From an uncultured Thalassotalea sp. (GTDB taxonomy: Bacteria; Pseudomonadota; Gammaproteobacteria; Enterobacterales; Alteromonadaceae), in assembly GCA_947492575.1 (NCBI GenBank), contig CANLNK010000006.1:124001-188000 (forward strand): 64,000 nucleotides of DNA, read 5' to 3'. How positions within the stretch are numbered: the stretch's first letter is position 1; each line of letters opens with the position of its first letter. The position numbers were made by a program, and so were the translations under genes. A model generated the notes under the pieces. It saw only the letters and a list, made by a program, of their open reading frames with translations. It ran no database searches and was not told the origin of the DNA. Below, in pieces: positions 10,125 to 20,239 of this stretch.

Positions 10125-10283
10125 AATAAATACCTTAATAATTTTAGTGTCTAAAAATCGCGTCAAGCCGAACACTAAATCAGCAAGACGTTCTAAAGAG
10201 CGCGTATTCTATACAGGCACCACAATGAATGCAAGAGAATTAACTACGCTCTAACGTTAATATGGTCGGCAATTAATGCTCGA

Positions 10284-11216
10284 CTAATACTCTACAATGA
10301 TACGTTTAGGAGCAACTAAGCCGTCATCATTCATTTGACCAACGCCCAAGAACTCATCAGCTTCTGTAAACACTTGTACTAAGCCTTCAAGCGGAGCGCC
10401 TGAAACTTGCACAGGGTTACCATTGCGTAAGTACATTACTGAAGCATCATCAACTTCTACTTTCGGCATGCCTTCAAGCGCGGTTTCCATTGGCAAGAGT
10501 ACTTCATCCAAATAGGTAGACGGAGATACTTCTTCAGCTTTCGCCTTTTGTAACAACGCTTCCAGTTGATCAAGGGTTAACATCTTATCACGAGGATAAC
10601 TGCCAACACTTACTCTACGTAGCATTGAAACGTGTGCACCACAGCCAAGAAGCTCGCCTAAATCGTCTACGATTGTGCGAATATAAGTACCTTTAGAAAC
10701 GTGCAGTTCTAAATCAACCTCGTCGCCTTCAAAACGCAATAAATCAAGACGGAACACTTCAATATCACGGGCTTCTCGCGGGACTTCAATGCCTTCTCGC
10801 GCATATTTGTATAAAGGCTGGCCTTGGTACTTTAATGCGGAATACATTGACGGTATTTGCTGAGATTTGCCGCGAAACTTGTCGAGTGCAGCCATTAATT
10901 CAGGCTCAGCAACATCAACGGGTTTCTCACTAACAACGTCGCCATCAGCGTCGCTTGTCGTTGTTCTAATGCCAAGCTTAGCAGTAACAATATACGTTTT
11001 ATCAGTGTCTAATAAGAACTGAGAAAACTTAGTGCCCTCACCTAGACAAATAGGCAGCATACCTGTTGCCAGTGGATCTAACGCACCTGTGTGTCCAGCT
11101 TTTTGGGCGAAGTAAAGTCGTTTAACTTGCTGTAACGCATGATTAGACGAAATCTCTAATGGTTTATCGAGTAAAACAATGCCGTTTACCGGGCGGCCTT
11201 TTCTACGCTTTGCCAT
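10284..11216 (-). CDS. truB: tRNA pseudouridine-55 synthase
   Basis: 310 residues. The catalytic motif [12 protein letters not shown] near residues 41-52 contains the nucleophilic Asp, and S-K-G-T-Y-I-R-T lies near 178. A PUA-like C-terminal region follows ([10 protein letters not shown]). It isomerises U55 in the T-loop of tRNAs. The ATG lies 3 bp after the rbfA stop, indicating translational coupling in the rimP-rpsO operon. Confidence 0.97.
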   Translation of the reverse strand: MAKRRKGRPVNGIVLLDKPLEISSNHALQQVKRLYFAQKAGHTGALDPLATGMLPICLGEGTKFSQFLLDTDKTYIVTAKLGIRTTTSDADGDVVSEKPVDVAEPELMAALDKFRGKSQQIPSMYSALKYQGQPLYKYAREGIEVPREARDIEVFRLDLLRFEGDEVDLELHVSKGTYIRTIVDDLGELLGCGAHVSMLRRVSVGSYPRDKMLTLDQLEALLQKAKAEEVSPSTYLDEVLLPMETALEGMPKVEVDDASVMYLRNGNPVQVSGAPLEGLVQVFTEADEFLGVGQMNDDGLVAPKRIIVEY

Positions 11217-11219
11217 TAA

Positions 11220-11630
11220 CTACTCGTCCTCTGTGCCTTTTTCAGATGCAGTATCTGATTGACCCGCTTTACGCTCATCTTCGGCAACGACTTGGTTAAC
11301 CAAGTTAGTCATACGAACACCTTCTACTAGCGATTTGTCATATTCAAAACGCAGCTCAGGCATGATGCGCGCTTTAATGCGCTTAGCAAGCAGTGTACGA
11401 ATAAAAGGTGCAGCTTCGTTTAAAATCTTAGCCGACTCTTGCTCGTCTTGACCTTCAAGGGTAAAGAAGGTGACGAACACTTTGGCGTAGGCTAAGTCAC
11501 GAGTCACTTCAACGGCATTAACCGTGACCATACCCAAGCGTGGATCTTTCACTTCACGCTGAATAATCGTGGCAACTTCTTTTTGAATTTGCTGAGCAAC
11601 TCTATCTGTACGAGAAAAATCTCTGCTCAT
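11220..11630 (-). CDS. rbfA: 30S ribosome-binding factor A
   Basis: 136 residues starting [15 protein letters not shown]. The KH-like fold of RbfA is recognisable from the conserved [18 protein letters not shown] and L-R-F-E-Y-D-K-S segments. The Glu/Asp/Ser-rich tail after residue 115 is typical. It is a late 30S maturation and cold-adaptation factor. It is separated from infB by a terminator-like hairpin and a large inverted repeat. Confidence 0.97.
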   Translation of the reverse strand: MSRDFSRTDRVAQQIQKEVATIIQREVKDPRLGMVTVNAVEVTRDLAYAKVFVTFFTLEGQDEQESAKILNEAAPFIRTLLAKRIKARIMPELRFEYDKSLVEGVRMTNLVNQVVAEDERKAGQSDTASEKGTEDE

Positions 11631-11664
11631 GAAAACTCCTATGTCTCTTTTTAGAGATAAAAAC

Positions 11665-11684
11665 GGGGGCTAAGCCCCCATTTC
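11665..11684 (-). terminator. Terminator-like hairpin between infB and rbfA
   Basis: Perfect stem GGGGGC/GCCCCC with a 3-nt loop. On the minus strand it is followed by GTTTTTATC, so it resembles an intrinsic terminator inside the operon and could set the ratio of infB to the distal genes. A TCTC/GAGA mini-stem follows at 11644-11657. Confidence 0.65.
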
Positions 11685-11710
11685 ATAATTACTTATCAAT
11701 GTAGTAGAAA

Positions 11711-11834
11711 TTCACTGTTGATTTTAGTCACGATAATTTCGTTTAGAGCTATGAGGATACGCACAGCATACAAATGTATGTGAGCATATCCGAAAACGCT
11801 ATAAGCGAAAGAATCAAGCTAAAACTACAATGAA
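11711..11834. repeat. Large imperfect inverted repeat after infB
   Basis: Two arms of about 58 nt fold on a CATAC-AAAT-GTATG tip at 11767-11780. Paired blocks working outward are GGATA/TATCC, AGC/GCT, TTTCG/CGAAA, TTTTAG/CTAAAA and TTCA/TGAA. The outer right arm overlaps the last codons of infB. It could be an mRNA processing hairpin or a decayed MITE-like insertion. I found no second copy in the window and no clear target-site duplication. Confidence 0.7.
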
Positions 11835-14476
11835 CGTTTAACTTCTACTGTTTCAAATACTTCGATTTGGTCGCCAACTTTAACGTCATTGTAGTTCTTA
11901 ACACCGATACCACATTCTGTACCGTTACGAACTTCTTGTACGTCATCTTTAAAGCGACGAAGTGATTCTAATTCACCTTCGTAAATTACAACGTTTTCAC
12001 GTAGTACACGAATTGGCGCGCTGCGCTTAATGATACCTTCAGTTACCATACAACCCGCGATAGCACCTAGTTTCGGTGACTTAAATACGTCACGTACTTC
12101 TGCAAGACCAATAATCTCTTGCTTGAATTCTGGTGCAAGTAAGCCGCTCATTGCTTGCTTAACTTCGTCGATTAAGTCGTAGATAACGCTGTAGTAACGT
12201 AAGTCTACGCCTTCAGCTTCAATCACTTTACGCGCTGATGCATCGGCACGAACGTTGAAACCAACAACGATAGCATTTGACGCTGCTGCAAGTGACGCAT
12301 CAGTTTCAGTAATACCACCAACACCAGAGCCGATGATTTTTACTTTAACTTCGTCAGTTGAAAGCTTAACTAGTGCATCAGAAATAGCTTCTAATGAACC
12401 TTGTACGTCAGACTTAAGTACCACGTTAACTTCAGAAACATCACCTTCAGCCATGTCAGAGAACATGTTCTCTAACTTCGCTTTCTGTTGACGTGCTAGT
12501 TTAACATCACGGAACTTACCTTGACGGTATAGCGCTACTTCACGTGCTTTACGCTCGTCTTTTACAACTGTCGCTTCGTCACCTGATTGTGGAACACCAG
12601 AAAGACCAAGAATCTCAACAGGAATTGAAGGACCAGCAGTCTTAATTTGACGACCTAACTCGTCACGCATCGCACGTACACGGCCATACTCTAGACCACA
12701 TAACACGATATCACCCTGCTTCAACGTACCTTCTTGAACAAGAACTGTTGCAACTGGACCACGGCCTTTATCAAGCTTAGATTCAACAACAACACCGTTA
12801 GCCATCTTATCAACAACAGCCGTTAGCTCTAGAACTTCTGATTGAAGTAGAACAGCGTCAAGTAACTCGTCGATACCTAAACCTGTTTTAGCTGATACGT
12901 GAACGAACTGAACGTCACCGCCCCAATCTTCAGGGATGATGTCATGCTGAGAAAGCTCAGTTTTAACGCGATCTGGGTCAGCAGTTTCTTTATCCATTTT
13001 GTTAACAGCGATAACAATTGGTGCACCAGCTGCTTTAGCATGCTGAATAGCTTCAACTGTCTGTGGCATAACACCATCATCAGCCGCAACAACAATGATT
13101 ACGATATCCGTCGCTTTCGCACCACGTGAACGCATTGCAGTAAACGCGGCGTGACCTGGAGTATCTAAGAAAGTAACCATGCCACCGTCAGTTTCTACGT
13201 GGTAAGCACCAATATGCTGTGTAATACCACCTGCTTCGCCTGCTGCAACTTTTGCTTCACGAATGTAATCAAGTAATGACGTTTTACCGTGGTCAACGTG
13301 ACCCATAATCGTAACAACCGGCGCACGTGTTACCGCTTCACCTGCATCACCACGATCTGAAAGTACCGCTTCTTCAAGCGCATTCTCTTTCACAAGTACA
13401 ACGTCGCGACCCATTTCTTCAGCAACTAATGCCGCTGTTTCTTGATCGATTACTTGGTTAATGGTTGCCATAGCGCCCATTTTGAACATCACTTTAACGA
13501 CTTCAGCACCTTTTACTGACATTTTGTTTGCCAGTTCAGCAACAGAAATTGTCTCACCAATACGAACTTCTTTGTTCTTCGTTTCAACTGGCTTTTGGAA
13601 GCCATGTTTTAAACTTTGTGGTGCCGATAAGGTTTTCTTCTTACCTTTACCTATTCTGGTTGGTTTATCTTGCTGCTTTTTCTTCTTGCGACGACGGCCT
13701 ACACCCTCATCTTGCGCATCAACTTTGTCTTCAGCTTCTTGTGCATAGACAGAAGAAGTTACGTGAACAACATCATTTTCATGAGCTTTACGTTCTTCTT
13801 CTTCCTTCTTCCAGCGAGCTTCGTTTTCTTCCGCAAGCTTACGCGCAGCTTCAGCAGCGGCTTTGGCTTCTTCTTCAGCTTTTGCTGCAGCTTCAGCTTC
13901 TTGTTGCTTGCGAATACGCTCTGCTTCATCAGCTTCAGCTTGTTGCTCTGGCGTTAACGCCTTAGCTGCTTCAATTTCTTGTGCTTTAGCTTGTGCCGCT
14001 TCTTTCGCTTTTGCATCAGCTTCTGCCTTAGCTTTAGCCTCTGCTTGTGCCTTAGCTTCAGCTTCAGCTTTTGCTTTTGCTTCAGCCTCTGCTTGTGCCT
14101 TAGCCTCAGCTTCAGCTTGCGCTTTTGCTTCTTCTTCAGCCTTTGCTTGAGCTTCAGCTAATTGCTGCTCTTCAAGGTCACTACGCTTAACGTATGTACG
14201 CTTCTTACGTACTTCAACTTGAACTTGCTTCGCTTTTGAACCGCTACCTACAGATAGTGTTGTTTTCTTTTTTCGGCTCAACGTCATTTTGCTTGGTTGA
14301 GCGTCTGAATCGTCACCGTGCTGCTTTTTCAAATGAGCCAATAACGCTTCTTTTTCTTGCTCAGTTACGCTATCTGTTGCACTTTTATTTACACCAGTTT
14401 CAGCGAACTGACTAATTAAACGATCCACCGGAGTGCCAACTTCACTGGCAAGTTCTTTAATCGTTACATCTGCCAT
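11825..14476 (-). CDS. infB: Translation initiation factor IF-2
   Basis: 883 residues, typical of gammaproteobacterial IF-2. The order is an N-terminal IF2-N domain (1-50), a long Ala/Lys/Glu-rich charged region (about 95-225), a second IF2-N segment (about 305-360), then the G domain with [10 protein letters not shown] near 392, D-T-P-G-H and N-K-M-D. C-terminal beta-barrel and initiator-tRNA-binding domains follow. It delivers fMet-tRNA to the 30S subunit. The start lies 20 bp after the nusA stop. Internal starts that produce shorter IF-2 forms, as in E. coli, are possible but not resolved. Confidence 0.98.
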   Translation of the reverse strand: MADVTIKELASEVGTPVDRLISQFAETGVNKSATDSVTEQEKEALLAHLKKQHGDDSDAQPSKMTLSRKKKTTLSVGSGSKAKQVQVEVRKKRTYVKRSDLEEQQLAEAQAKAEEEAKAQAEAEAKAQAEAEAKAKAEAEAKAQAEAKAKAEADAKAKEAAQAKAQEIEAAKALTPEQQAEADEAERIRKQQEAEAAAKAEEEAKAAAEAARKLAEENEARWKKEEEERKAHENDVVHVTSSVYAQEAEDKVDAQDEGVGRRRKKKKQQDKPTRIGKGKKKTLSAPQSLKHGFQKPVETKNKEVRIGETISVAELANKMSVKGAEVVKVMFKMGAMATINQVIDQETAALVAEEMGRDVVLVKENALEEAVLSDRGDAGEAVTRAPVVTIMGHVDHGKTSLLDYIREAKVAAGEAGGITQHIGAYHVETDGGMVTFLDTPGHAAFTAMRSRGAKATDIVIIVVAADDGVMPQTVEAIQHAKAAGAPIVIAVNKMDKETADPDRVKTELSQHDIIPEDWGGDVQFVHVSAKTGLGIDELLDAVLLQSEVLELTAVVDKMANGVVVESKLDKGRGPVATVLVQEGTLKQGDIVLCGLEYGRVRAMRDELGRQIKTAGPSIPVEILGLSGVPQSGDEATVVKDERKAREVALYRQGKFRDVKLARQQKAKLENMFSDMAEGDVSEVNVVLKSDVQGSLEAISDALVKLSTDEVKVKIIGSGVGGITETDASLAAASNAIVVGFNVRADASARKVIEAEGVDLRYYSVIYDLIDEVKQAMSGLLAPEFKQEIIGLAEVRDVFKSPKLGAIAGCMVTEGIIKRSAPIRVLRENVVIYEGELESLRRFKDDVQEVRNGTECGIGVKNYNDVKVGDQIEVFETVEVKRSL

Positions 14477-14496
14477 CTATATAATTCTCCCGGCTT

Positions 14497-15993
14497 CTAC
14501 TCTTCGTTAAACCAACAGATGTTGCGAGCAGCCATAATTAGCTCACCTGCTTTGGTTTCATCTAAATCTTCAATTCCAACTAAATCATCTACACCTTGCT
14601 CGGCTAGATCTTCTAATGTTGAAACACCTTTACTCGCTAATACAAACGCGGTATGACGGTCTAAACCTTCTAAGCCAAGTAGGTCTTCCGCAGGCTCTGC
14701 ACCTTCTAATGATTCTTCACTCGCTAATGCTTGCGTTGTTAATGCAGCTTTTGCACGCTCACGCAGCTCTTCAACGATATCTTCGTCCATACCATCGATT
14801 TCTAATAATTCGTTTACTGGTACGTAAGCAATCTCTTCCAATGAAGCGAAACCTTCATCAACTAAAATGCCTGCAAACTCATCATCAATATCAAGCTTCT
14901 CAGTGAATAGGCTTAATACCTTGTCATTTTCGGCTTGATGCTTTTCGTTCATGTCATCAACCGTCATCACGTTTAATTCCCATCCAGTTAACTGGCTAGC
15001 TAAACGAATATTTTGACCGTTACGACCGATTGCCATTGCAAGGTTGCCCTCTTCAACAGCGATATCCATTGTACCTTTGTCTTCATCAACGATGATTGAG
15101 GCAACTTCTGCAGGAGCCATCGCGTTGATAACGAATTGTGCAGGGTTGTCATCGAATAACACGATATCAACACGCTCACCACCTAACTCTCCAGATACTG
15201 CCTGTACACGTGAACCACGCATACCTACACAAGCACCTACTGGATCGATACGCTTGTCATTACTCTTAACTGCAATTTTAGCGCGTGAACCTGGATCGCG
15301 AGCTGCACCTTTGATTTCCAACATTTCTTCACCAATTTCTGGTACTTCAATGCGGAATAGCTCGATAAGCATTTCAGGTTTAGTACGGCTAACGAATAGC
15401 TGAGCGCCACGTGCTTCTGGTTTAATTGCATATAACAAACCACGAATGCGATCACCTGGTCTGAAAACTTCGCGTGGTAACATATCATCACGGTAAACAA
15501 TTGCTTCTGCATTGTTACCTAAATCAAGAATTACGCTATCACGGTTTGCTTTCTTCACAACACCAGTAATTAACTCACCAACTTGATCTTGGTATGCATC
15601 AACGATTAACGCACGCTCTGCTTCACGTACTTTTTGTACGATAACTTGCTTAGCTGTTTGCGTTGTGATGCGGTCGAACTTAACTGATTCGATTTGCTCT
15701 TCAACGTAGTCCCCCACATTTAACTCTGGGTCTTCGTACTGTGCAGCTGCTAAACTAATTTCAGCAAATGGGTTCTCCATTTCCTGTTCGTTGTCATCAA
15801 TGATTAACCAACGGCGGAAAGTGTCAAACTCACCTGATTTGCGGTCAATAGATACACGTACTTCTATGTCGCCTTCATATTTCTTTTTCGTGGCTGTCTC
15901 TAGGGCAGTTTCCATTGCTTGGAAAATGCTTTCACGTGGTACCGCTTTTTCATTGGAAACGGCATCTACGACCAGTAAAACTTCCTTACTCAT
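14497..15993 (-). CDS. nusA: Transcription termination/antitermination factor NusA
   Basis: 498 residues. The order is an N-terminal RNA-polymerase-binding domain (1-125), S1 (about 135-200), two KH domains (about 200-345; [10 protein letters not shown] and [12 protein letters not shown]), and two C-terminal acidic repeats with helix-hairpin-helix-like segments (365-425, 440-495) as in E. coli. It binds elongating RNA polymerase and modulates pausing, termination and antitermination. It is the second gene of the operon, so the hairpins upstream of rimP may be subject to NusA control (inference). Confidence 0.98.
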   Translation of the reverse strand: MSKEVLLVVDAVSNEKAVPRESIFQAMETALETATKKKYEGDIEVRVSIDRKSGEFDTFRRWLIIDDNEQEMENPFAEISLAAAQYEDPELNVGDYVEEQIESVKFDRITTQTAKQVIVQKVREAERALIVDAYQDQVGELITGVVKKANRDSVILDLGNNAEAIVYRDDMLPREVFRPGDRIRGLLYAIKPEARGAQLFVSRTKPEMLIELFRIEVPEIGEEMLEIKGAARDPGSRAKIAVKSNDKRIDPVGACVGMRGSRVQAVSGELGGERVDIVLFDDNPAQFVINAMAPAEVASIIVDEDKGTMDIAVEEGNLAMAIGRNGQNIRLASQLTGWELNVMTVDDMNEKHQAENDKVLSLFTEKLDIDDEFAGILVDEGFASLEEIAYVPVNELLEIDGMDEDIVEELRERAKAALTTQALASEESLEGAEPAEDLLGLEGLDRHTAFVLASKGVSTLEDLAEQGVDDLVGIEDLDETKAGELIMAARNICWFNEE

Positions 15994-16022
15994 GTTCTTT
16001 AGCCTTCTACTTACTCTTTAAC

Positions 16023-16478
16023 TTAAAACTGTGGAACTAGATTCGCTTTGTCGACATTGCCATGCGGTAACTCGTAAGTTTCACCGTCAACTTCAACAAT
16101 AAGCAAATCACCTTCAATAGCATTTAATTGTCCTTTGAACTTACGACGACCATTTAATGGTACGCCTAACTTCACCTCAACCACTTCACCAATTACTGCT
16201 TCAAAGTGAGGTAAATCGAACAATGGTCTATCAAGGCCAGGAGAAGATACTTCTAGGTTGTATTCCGTGCTGATTGGATCTTCCACATCCAAAATTGCAC
16301 TGACTTGACGGCTCACTTCCGCACAATCGTCCACGTTAATTCCATTCTCATGATCAATAAACAAACGTAGTACTGAATGATTGCCTGCGCTAATAAACTC
16401 AACACCTAACAATTCTTTACCAACTTGCTCTACTGAGGGTCTTAACATTTCAGTTAATTTTTGCTCGAATTTTGCCAA
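16023..16478 (-). CDS. rimP: Ribosome maturation factor RimP
   Basis: 151 residues from a TTG start at 16478 (L/M-A-K-F-E-Q-K-L-T-E-M-L), matching the usual RimP length of about 150. The frame stays open further upstream, but those codons run through a terminator-like hairpin. A GGAG ribosome-binding site lies 9 nt before the TTG. Conserved segments include L-R-L-F-I-D, G-I-N-V-D-D-C and V-S-S-P-G-L-D-R-P-L. It is a 30S assembly factor and the first gene of the operon. The rare start may keep its translation low. Confidence 0.92.
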   Translation of the reverse strand: MAKFEQKLTEMLRPSVEQVGKELLGVEFISAGNHSVLRLFIDHENGINVDDCAEVSRQVSAILDVEDPISTEYNLEVSSPGLDRPLFDLPHFEAVIGEVVEVKLGVPLNGRRKFKGQLNAIEGDLLIVEVDGETYELPHGNVDKANLVPQF

Positions 16479-16497
16479 CCCTAAATTCTCCAGATAT

Positions 16498-16517
16498 AAA
16501 AAAAGGGCATAAAGCCC
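16498..16517 (-). terminator. Terminator-like hairpin just before rimP
   Basis: On the minus strand GGGC-TTTAT-GCCC is followed by seven T residues, then the rimP Shine-Dalgarno. It sits 20 nt upstream of the rimP start, inside the transcript leader, so it is a candidate attenuator. Confidence 0.65.
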
Positions 16518-16570
16518 AGCGAGTGATTGCTGTAAGTTTATCGTTGTTTGAATTTTCAAAATCGATAAAC

Positions 16571-16595
16571 AAAAAAGCCCCAATACAAGGGGCCT
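16571..16595 (-). terminator. Intrinsic terminator in the rimP leader
   Basis: On the minus strand the stem GGCCCC/GGGGC(T) with a loop of about 7 nt is followed by six T residues. With the promoter at 16737-16765 it would define a transcript of roughly 160 nt, with readthrough feeding rimP-nusA-infB. Confidence 0.75.
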
Positions 16596-16730
16596 TTAAT
16601 CACTGAGCCCATTGTACTCACCAAGTAAATCTCATGATAAAGACCAGATGAAAATACTCAGTGAAACGTTACATGATAAAAATAAACAAACTGCTTACTT
16701 CTCAGTGAAATCATGCAACTGCATTAGATG
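16571..16730 (-). ncRNA. Candidate leader RNA or small RNA upstream of rimP
   Basis: The segment lies between a strong promoter and an intrinsic terminator and holds no open frame or tRNA. It contains CACTGAG twice (complements of 16657-16663 and 16701-16707) and one complementary CTCAGTG (complement of 16601-16607) directly before the terminator. Mutually exclusive pairings are therefore possible. In E. coli the equivalent place is held by a tRNA-fMet gene; here I see none. Expression as an RNA is inferred. Confidence 0.45.
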
Positions 16731-16736
16731 ACGCGA

Positions 16737-16765
16737 ATTATATAGTTAGCATAGCTTTTAAGCAA
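16737..16765 (-). promoter_or_regulatory. Sigma-70 promoter of the rimP operon
   Basis: Minus strand: -35 TTGCTT (complement of 16760-16765), 17-bp spacer, -10 TATAAT (complement of 16737-16742), then a G+C-rich start region TCGCG resembling stringently controlled promoters. This is the best promoter match I saw in the window. Confidence 0.75.
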
Positions 16766-17036
16766 GTTAAAATACGTGTTTGGAGAAATTAAATTGTTGA
16801 CTCAAAACCCTACCAATTGGTCAATACTAGAATCAGATGCTTGGAAAAGATTTATTTGGTATTTCATCATGAAATTAAAAGAAAAAACTAACGATAAAAA
16901 AACTGCATGATGTTTTACAAAAAAATACATATTTAGAGAATATTATTGTTTACAGTAGGTTAGAATTAAACCACCTTTCGTGTTATAAATACGTTAATTA
17001 GTTTTTATCCTTGATACTGGAATCAACGCATACATC
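16766..17036. other. Intergenic stretch between the rimP promoter and the GGDEF/EAL gene
   Basis: A very AT-rich divergent spacer. Apart from the rimP promoter at its left edge I see only poor -10-like sequences and no coding frame. It should contain the promoter of the following gene. Confidence 0.5.
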
Positions 17037-18911
17037 ATGTATACATTCTCTCAATTGCTAGCCAGAAATATCGTACTGGGAATTGTATTTATTGTCGTTT
17101 CGGCAGCCTTAGCCACAATGTTTTTGGCTACACACAACGCTGATAAAAATATTTCTCACCAGCAATTAATTAAAACACTGGCCCAGCAAATAAATGATAG
17201 TAAAGCATTAGCAAGCACACTTCGAAGTGCACAGGCGTACAATGCGCTGACCATCTCAAATTTCTCAGGGGAGAAATTATATACTTATACAAACCCTAAT
17301 CCGGGTTTTATTATTCCTAACACTCAGCCAGAAGCAAAATCAGTAGCGTTGCGGAATCAGAATTTACGAATTGAGTACCAGTTAAATATCGCCAGTGACA
17401 CTATGCTCATTGTGAAAATTCTAGCGTGTATTGCGGCAATTATTACCGTACTAATCTGCCTTGCTGCAGTGATGAGTCTGAAGAATAGAGCGAAATTCAT
17501 GGCCGCTGTTAGTCATCAGATTAAGAAGGACCTATCGCTGGTTAGCAATGATAAAGACGAATACTACAATGACATCATTGAAATCCCTGAATTGAAAGAT
17601 GGGATTAGAGACATAAAACGCCTTATTGAACGTCAAGTTAACAGTTCAACAGCTCTTGAGAAAGAAGCGTATACCGATCAATTAACGGGCTTAGATAATC
17701 GCAACCGCTTCGTACAATATTACGAATCCCTAATTGACAAAAATAGTTCATTAAAGTTTGGCGTTTTAGTGATGACCCGCTGTAGCGAATTACAAACTGT
17801 GAATCAAATTCACGGTTACAACGAAGGTGACAAGTATATAAAAAACGTTTCAGGTCTTATTCAACGGACCGTCACTAGTTTTCGTTCTGGTCAGTTATTC
17901 AGACTTAACAGTTCTGATTTCGCAACCATTTTACCGAATATCACGATGAAAGAAGCTGAGAACTTTGCTCAGTCTCTTACGGGTAGTTTTAACGAATTCC
18001 AACAAGGCGCTGATTTAGACTCCGTTGCATATTCGGGTTTAGTATTTTTTGATCAGTCTAAACCATTGGGCGAATTACTCGCACTCGCGGACACAGCGAT
18101 TAGTATTGCGCAAACCCAAACCATCAACGCATGGTACGTGCAAAAAGATATCGACGTGCTGAAAAGCTCAGACTTTAGCCAAGGCAATCAAAACTGGCGA
18201 CAAGAAATCGAAAATGTCATAGAAAACCAACGCATCAGCTTATTGGTACAACCCATTCAACCAACGTCACGCAATAGCAGAGTTTACAATGAGATATTGG
18301 CACGTTTTCTAAATTCGAATGAAGAGATGCTGCCAACCGCTTCTTTTATCGCTATGTCAGAGAAACTCGATAAAATCGCTGCAATTGACAAGCTCATTAT
18401 TGAAACCGCAATTAGCGAAATTGTTTCTAAAAACTTAGTCGACCAAAGTTACGGCATCAATGTGAGTGCGCGTTCAATAGCCGACGAGCACTTCTTAATT
18501 TGGTTAGAGCGCAGGTTACTCAGAGAACCAAACGTTGCCCCGCGTATTGTATTCGAGATTAGCGAGTATGGATTGCAGCAGAACATTAAAACGAGTAAGC
18601 GCTTTATTGACCTTGTTCACCGCTCAGGTGCGCGCATTACAGTGGAAAGGTTTGGTGTAGGCCTAACCTCATTCAAGTTCTTCAGAGACTTGAAACCAGA
18701 CTTCATCAAGATGGACAGTACTTACACTCGTGATATTGATGACGATAAGAATAACCAATACTTCTTAAGGCTAATGGTTGACCTTGCACACCGCCTAAGC
18801 ATTGGCGTGCTTGCAGAGAGTGTCGAAAGCCAAGAAGAAAAGCATACCTTAGAGAAGCTATTTATCGATGGTTGCCAAGGCTTTTATATCGGGAAGCCAA
18901 AGCCGATTTAA
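17037..18911 (+). CDS. Degenerate GGDEF/EAL membrane protein, CsrD/MshH-like
   Basis: 624 residues. Two membrane segments (about 9-31 and 122-146) flank a periplasmic part of about 90 residues. A GGDEF domain (about 210-370) has N-S-S-D-F in place of the catalytic motif. An EAL domain (about 385-620) has E-I-L at the EAL position but V-E-R-F-G-V-G where active enzymes have the D-D-F-G metal site. Both domains are therefore probably inactive. The layout and the S-D-F remnant recall CsrD (MshH), which promotes RNase E decay of CsrB/C RNAs; that role is inferred. It is a single gene closed by a terminator, upstream of rsxA. Confidence 0.7.
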   Translation: MYTFSQLLARNIVLGIVFIVVSAALATMFLATHNADKNISHQQLIKTLAQQINDSKALASTLRSAQAYNALTISNFSGEKLYTYTNPNPGFIIPNTQPEAKSVALRNQNLRIEYQLNIASDTMLIVKILACIAAIITVLICLAAVMSLKNRAKFMAAVSHQIKKDLSLVSNDKDEYYNDIIEIPELKDGIRDIKRLIERQVNSSTALEKEAYTDQLTGLDNRNRFVQYYESLIDKNSSLKFGVLVMTRCSELQTVNQIHGYNEGDKYIKNVSGLIQRTVTSFRSGQLFRLNSSDFATILPNITMKEAENFAQSLTGSFNEFQQGADLDSVAYSGLVFFDQSKPLGELLALADTAISIAQTQTINAWYVQKDIDVLKSSDFSQGNQNWRQEIENVIENQRISLLVQPIQPTSRNSRVYNEILARFLNSNEEMLPTASFIAMSEKLDKIAAIDKLIIETAISEIVSKNLVDQSYGINVSARSIADEHFLIWLERRLLREPNVAPRIVFEISEYGLQQNIKTSKRFIDLVHRSGARITVERFGVGLTSFKFFRDLKPDFIKMDSTYTRDIDDDKNNQYFLRLMVDLAHRLSIGVLAESVESQEEKHTLEKLFIDGCQGFYIGKPKPI

Positions 18912-18960
18912 TATGAATTGAAATAGCTCATGTCAGCTATCACTGGTTGAATTTATTAAA

Positions 18961-18987
18961 GCCCAGTCTTAAACGACTGGGTTTTTG
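18961..18987 (+). terminator. Rho-independent terminator after the GGDEF/EAL gene
   Basis: Perfect stem CCCAGTC/GACTGGG with a TTAAAC loop, followed by TTTTTG. It separates this gene from the rsx operon. Confidence 0.88.
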
Positions 18988-19091
18988 TCATCTTATCGCA
19001 ATGAATTGCTAAATCCCTACAATCCATAAGTTGTTAATTTGAGTATAAACAAGGATAATATGGCGAATTTATCGGAATATATCTCACTTTT

Positions 19092-19673
19092 ATGACTGAA
19101 TATTTGCTGTTGCTGATCGGCACGGTATTAGTTAATAACTTTGTATTGGTCCAGTTCCTTGGCTTGTGTCCATTTATGGGGGTTTCATCTAAAACAGAAA
19201 CCGCTATTGGCATGTCGTTCGCAACGACATTTGTAATGACACTTGCTTCAGTACTAAGTTACATCATTAACAGTTACATACTCGTGCCGCTTGAGCTTGA
19301 GTACTTGAAAACTATGTCGTTTATCCTCGTCATTGCTGTTGTTGTGCAATTTACAGAGATGGTTGTCCACAAAACCAGTGCCAACCTCTACCGACTGTTG
19401 GGGATATTCTTACCGCTAATTACCACTAACTGTGCCGTACTCGGTGTTGCGTTAATCAACGTCAACGAACAACACAATTTCTTCGAATCAATTGTCTATG
19501 GTTTTGGCGCAGCAGCAGGTTTCTCGCTAGTACTTGTCATGTTTTCTGCAATGCGTGAAAAGCTTGCTGATGCCGATGTACCAAAGCCATTTAAGGGCTC
19601 TGCCATCGCATTTATTACTGCTGGCCTGATGTCATTAGCATTTATGGGCTTCACTGGCTTGGTGAAATTCTAA
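19092..19673 (+). CDS. rsxA: Electron transport complex subunit RsxA (RnfA)
   Basis: 193 residues, six membrane segments, ending L-V-K-F. RsxA/RnfA conserved segments include [17 protein letters not shown] and [10 protein letters not shown]. It is an inner-membrane subunit of the Rnf/Rsx ferredoxin:NAD oxidoreductase, which couples electron transfer to ion movement and in E. coli keeps SoxR reduced. The Cys residues in L-C-P and N-C-A match those placed at the shared iron-sulfur site between RnfA and RnfE. Its stop touches the rsxB start. Confidence 0.97.
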   Translation: MTEYLLLLIGTVLVNNFVLVQFLGLCPFMGVSSKTETAIGMSFATTFVMTLASVLSYIINSYILVPLELEYLKTMSFILVIAVVVQFTEMVVHKTSANLYRLLGIFLPLITTNCAVLGVALINVNEQHNFFESIVYGFGAAAGFSLVLVMFSAMREKLADADVPKPFKGSAIAFITAGLMSLAFMGFTGLVKF

Positions 19674-20230
19674 TGACTAGTTTACTACTTGCCTTATTAG
19701 TTTTAGGGGTTATTGCTGCCCTATTCGGCGCGCTGCTCGGCTTTGCGTCAGTTAAGTTTAAAGTTGAAGGTGATCCGCTAGTAGAACAACTAGACGCGTT
19801 ACTACCACAAACACAATGTGGCCAATGTGGATATCCTGGCTGTAAGCCATATGCAGAAGCAGTCGCAAACGGCGAATCAATCAATAAATGTGCACCGGGC
19901 GGCGAAGACACAATTAAAAAAATCGCCGACTTAATGGGTGTAGAGCCTGAACCACTTGATGGCGCACACGAGCAAGACAACACGCCAAAAGTCGCTTTCA
20001 TTATTGAAGAAGACTGTATTGGCTGTACCAAATGTATTCAAGCATGCCCAGTCGACGCCATTATTGGCGCGGCGAAACAAATGCACACTATTATTAGCGA
20101 CGAATGCACAGGCTGTGACCTGTGTGTTGCTCCTTGTCCTGTCGACTGCATAGAAATGCGCCCAATTGCGCAAACAACTAAAAACTGGCAGTGGGACTTA
20201 AACAGCATTCCCGTCGTAGAACTTGATTAA
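19673..20230 (+). CDS. rsxB: Electron transport complex subunit RsxB (RnfB)
   Basis: 185 residues. An N-terminal membrane anchor (1-25) is followed by a C-G-Q-C-G-Y-P-G-C cluster motif near residues 46-54. Two ferredoxin-type 4Fe-4S motifs follow ([12 protein letters not shown] and [12 protein letters not shown]). It passes electrons within the Rnf/Rsx complex. Its start overlaps the rsxA stop and its stop lies 9 bp before rsxC. Confidence 0.97.
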   Translation: MTSLLLALLVLGVIAALFGALLGFASVKFKVEGDPLVEQLDALLPQTQCGQCGYPGCKPYAEAVANGESINKCAPGGEDTIKKIADLMGVEPEPLDGAHEQDNTPKVAFIIEEDCIGCTKCIQACPVDAIIGAAKQMHTIISDECTGCDLCVAPCPVDCIEMRPIAQTTKNWQWDLNSIPVVELD

Positions 20231-20239
20231 GGTAATTAC

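Noticed and set aside
13461-14161. Several plus-strand frames opposite infB
   Set aside because: They are antisense shadows of the Ala/Lys/Glu-rich region of IF-2, with low-complexity Ser/Phe/Leu-rich translations and no ribosome-binding sites.
16596-16730. tRNA gene before rimP, as in E. coli
   Set aside because: No cloverleaf, anticodon stem or T-loop consensus was found on either strand.
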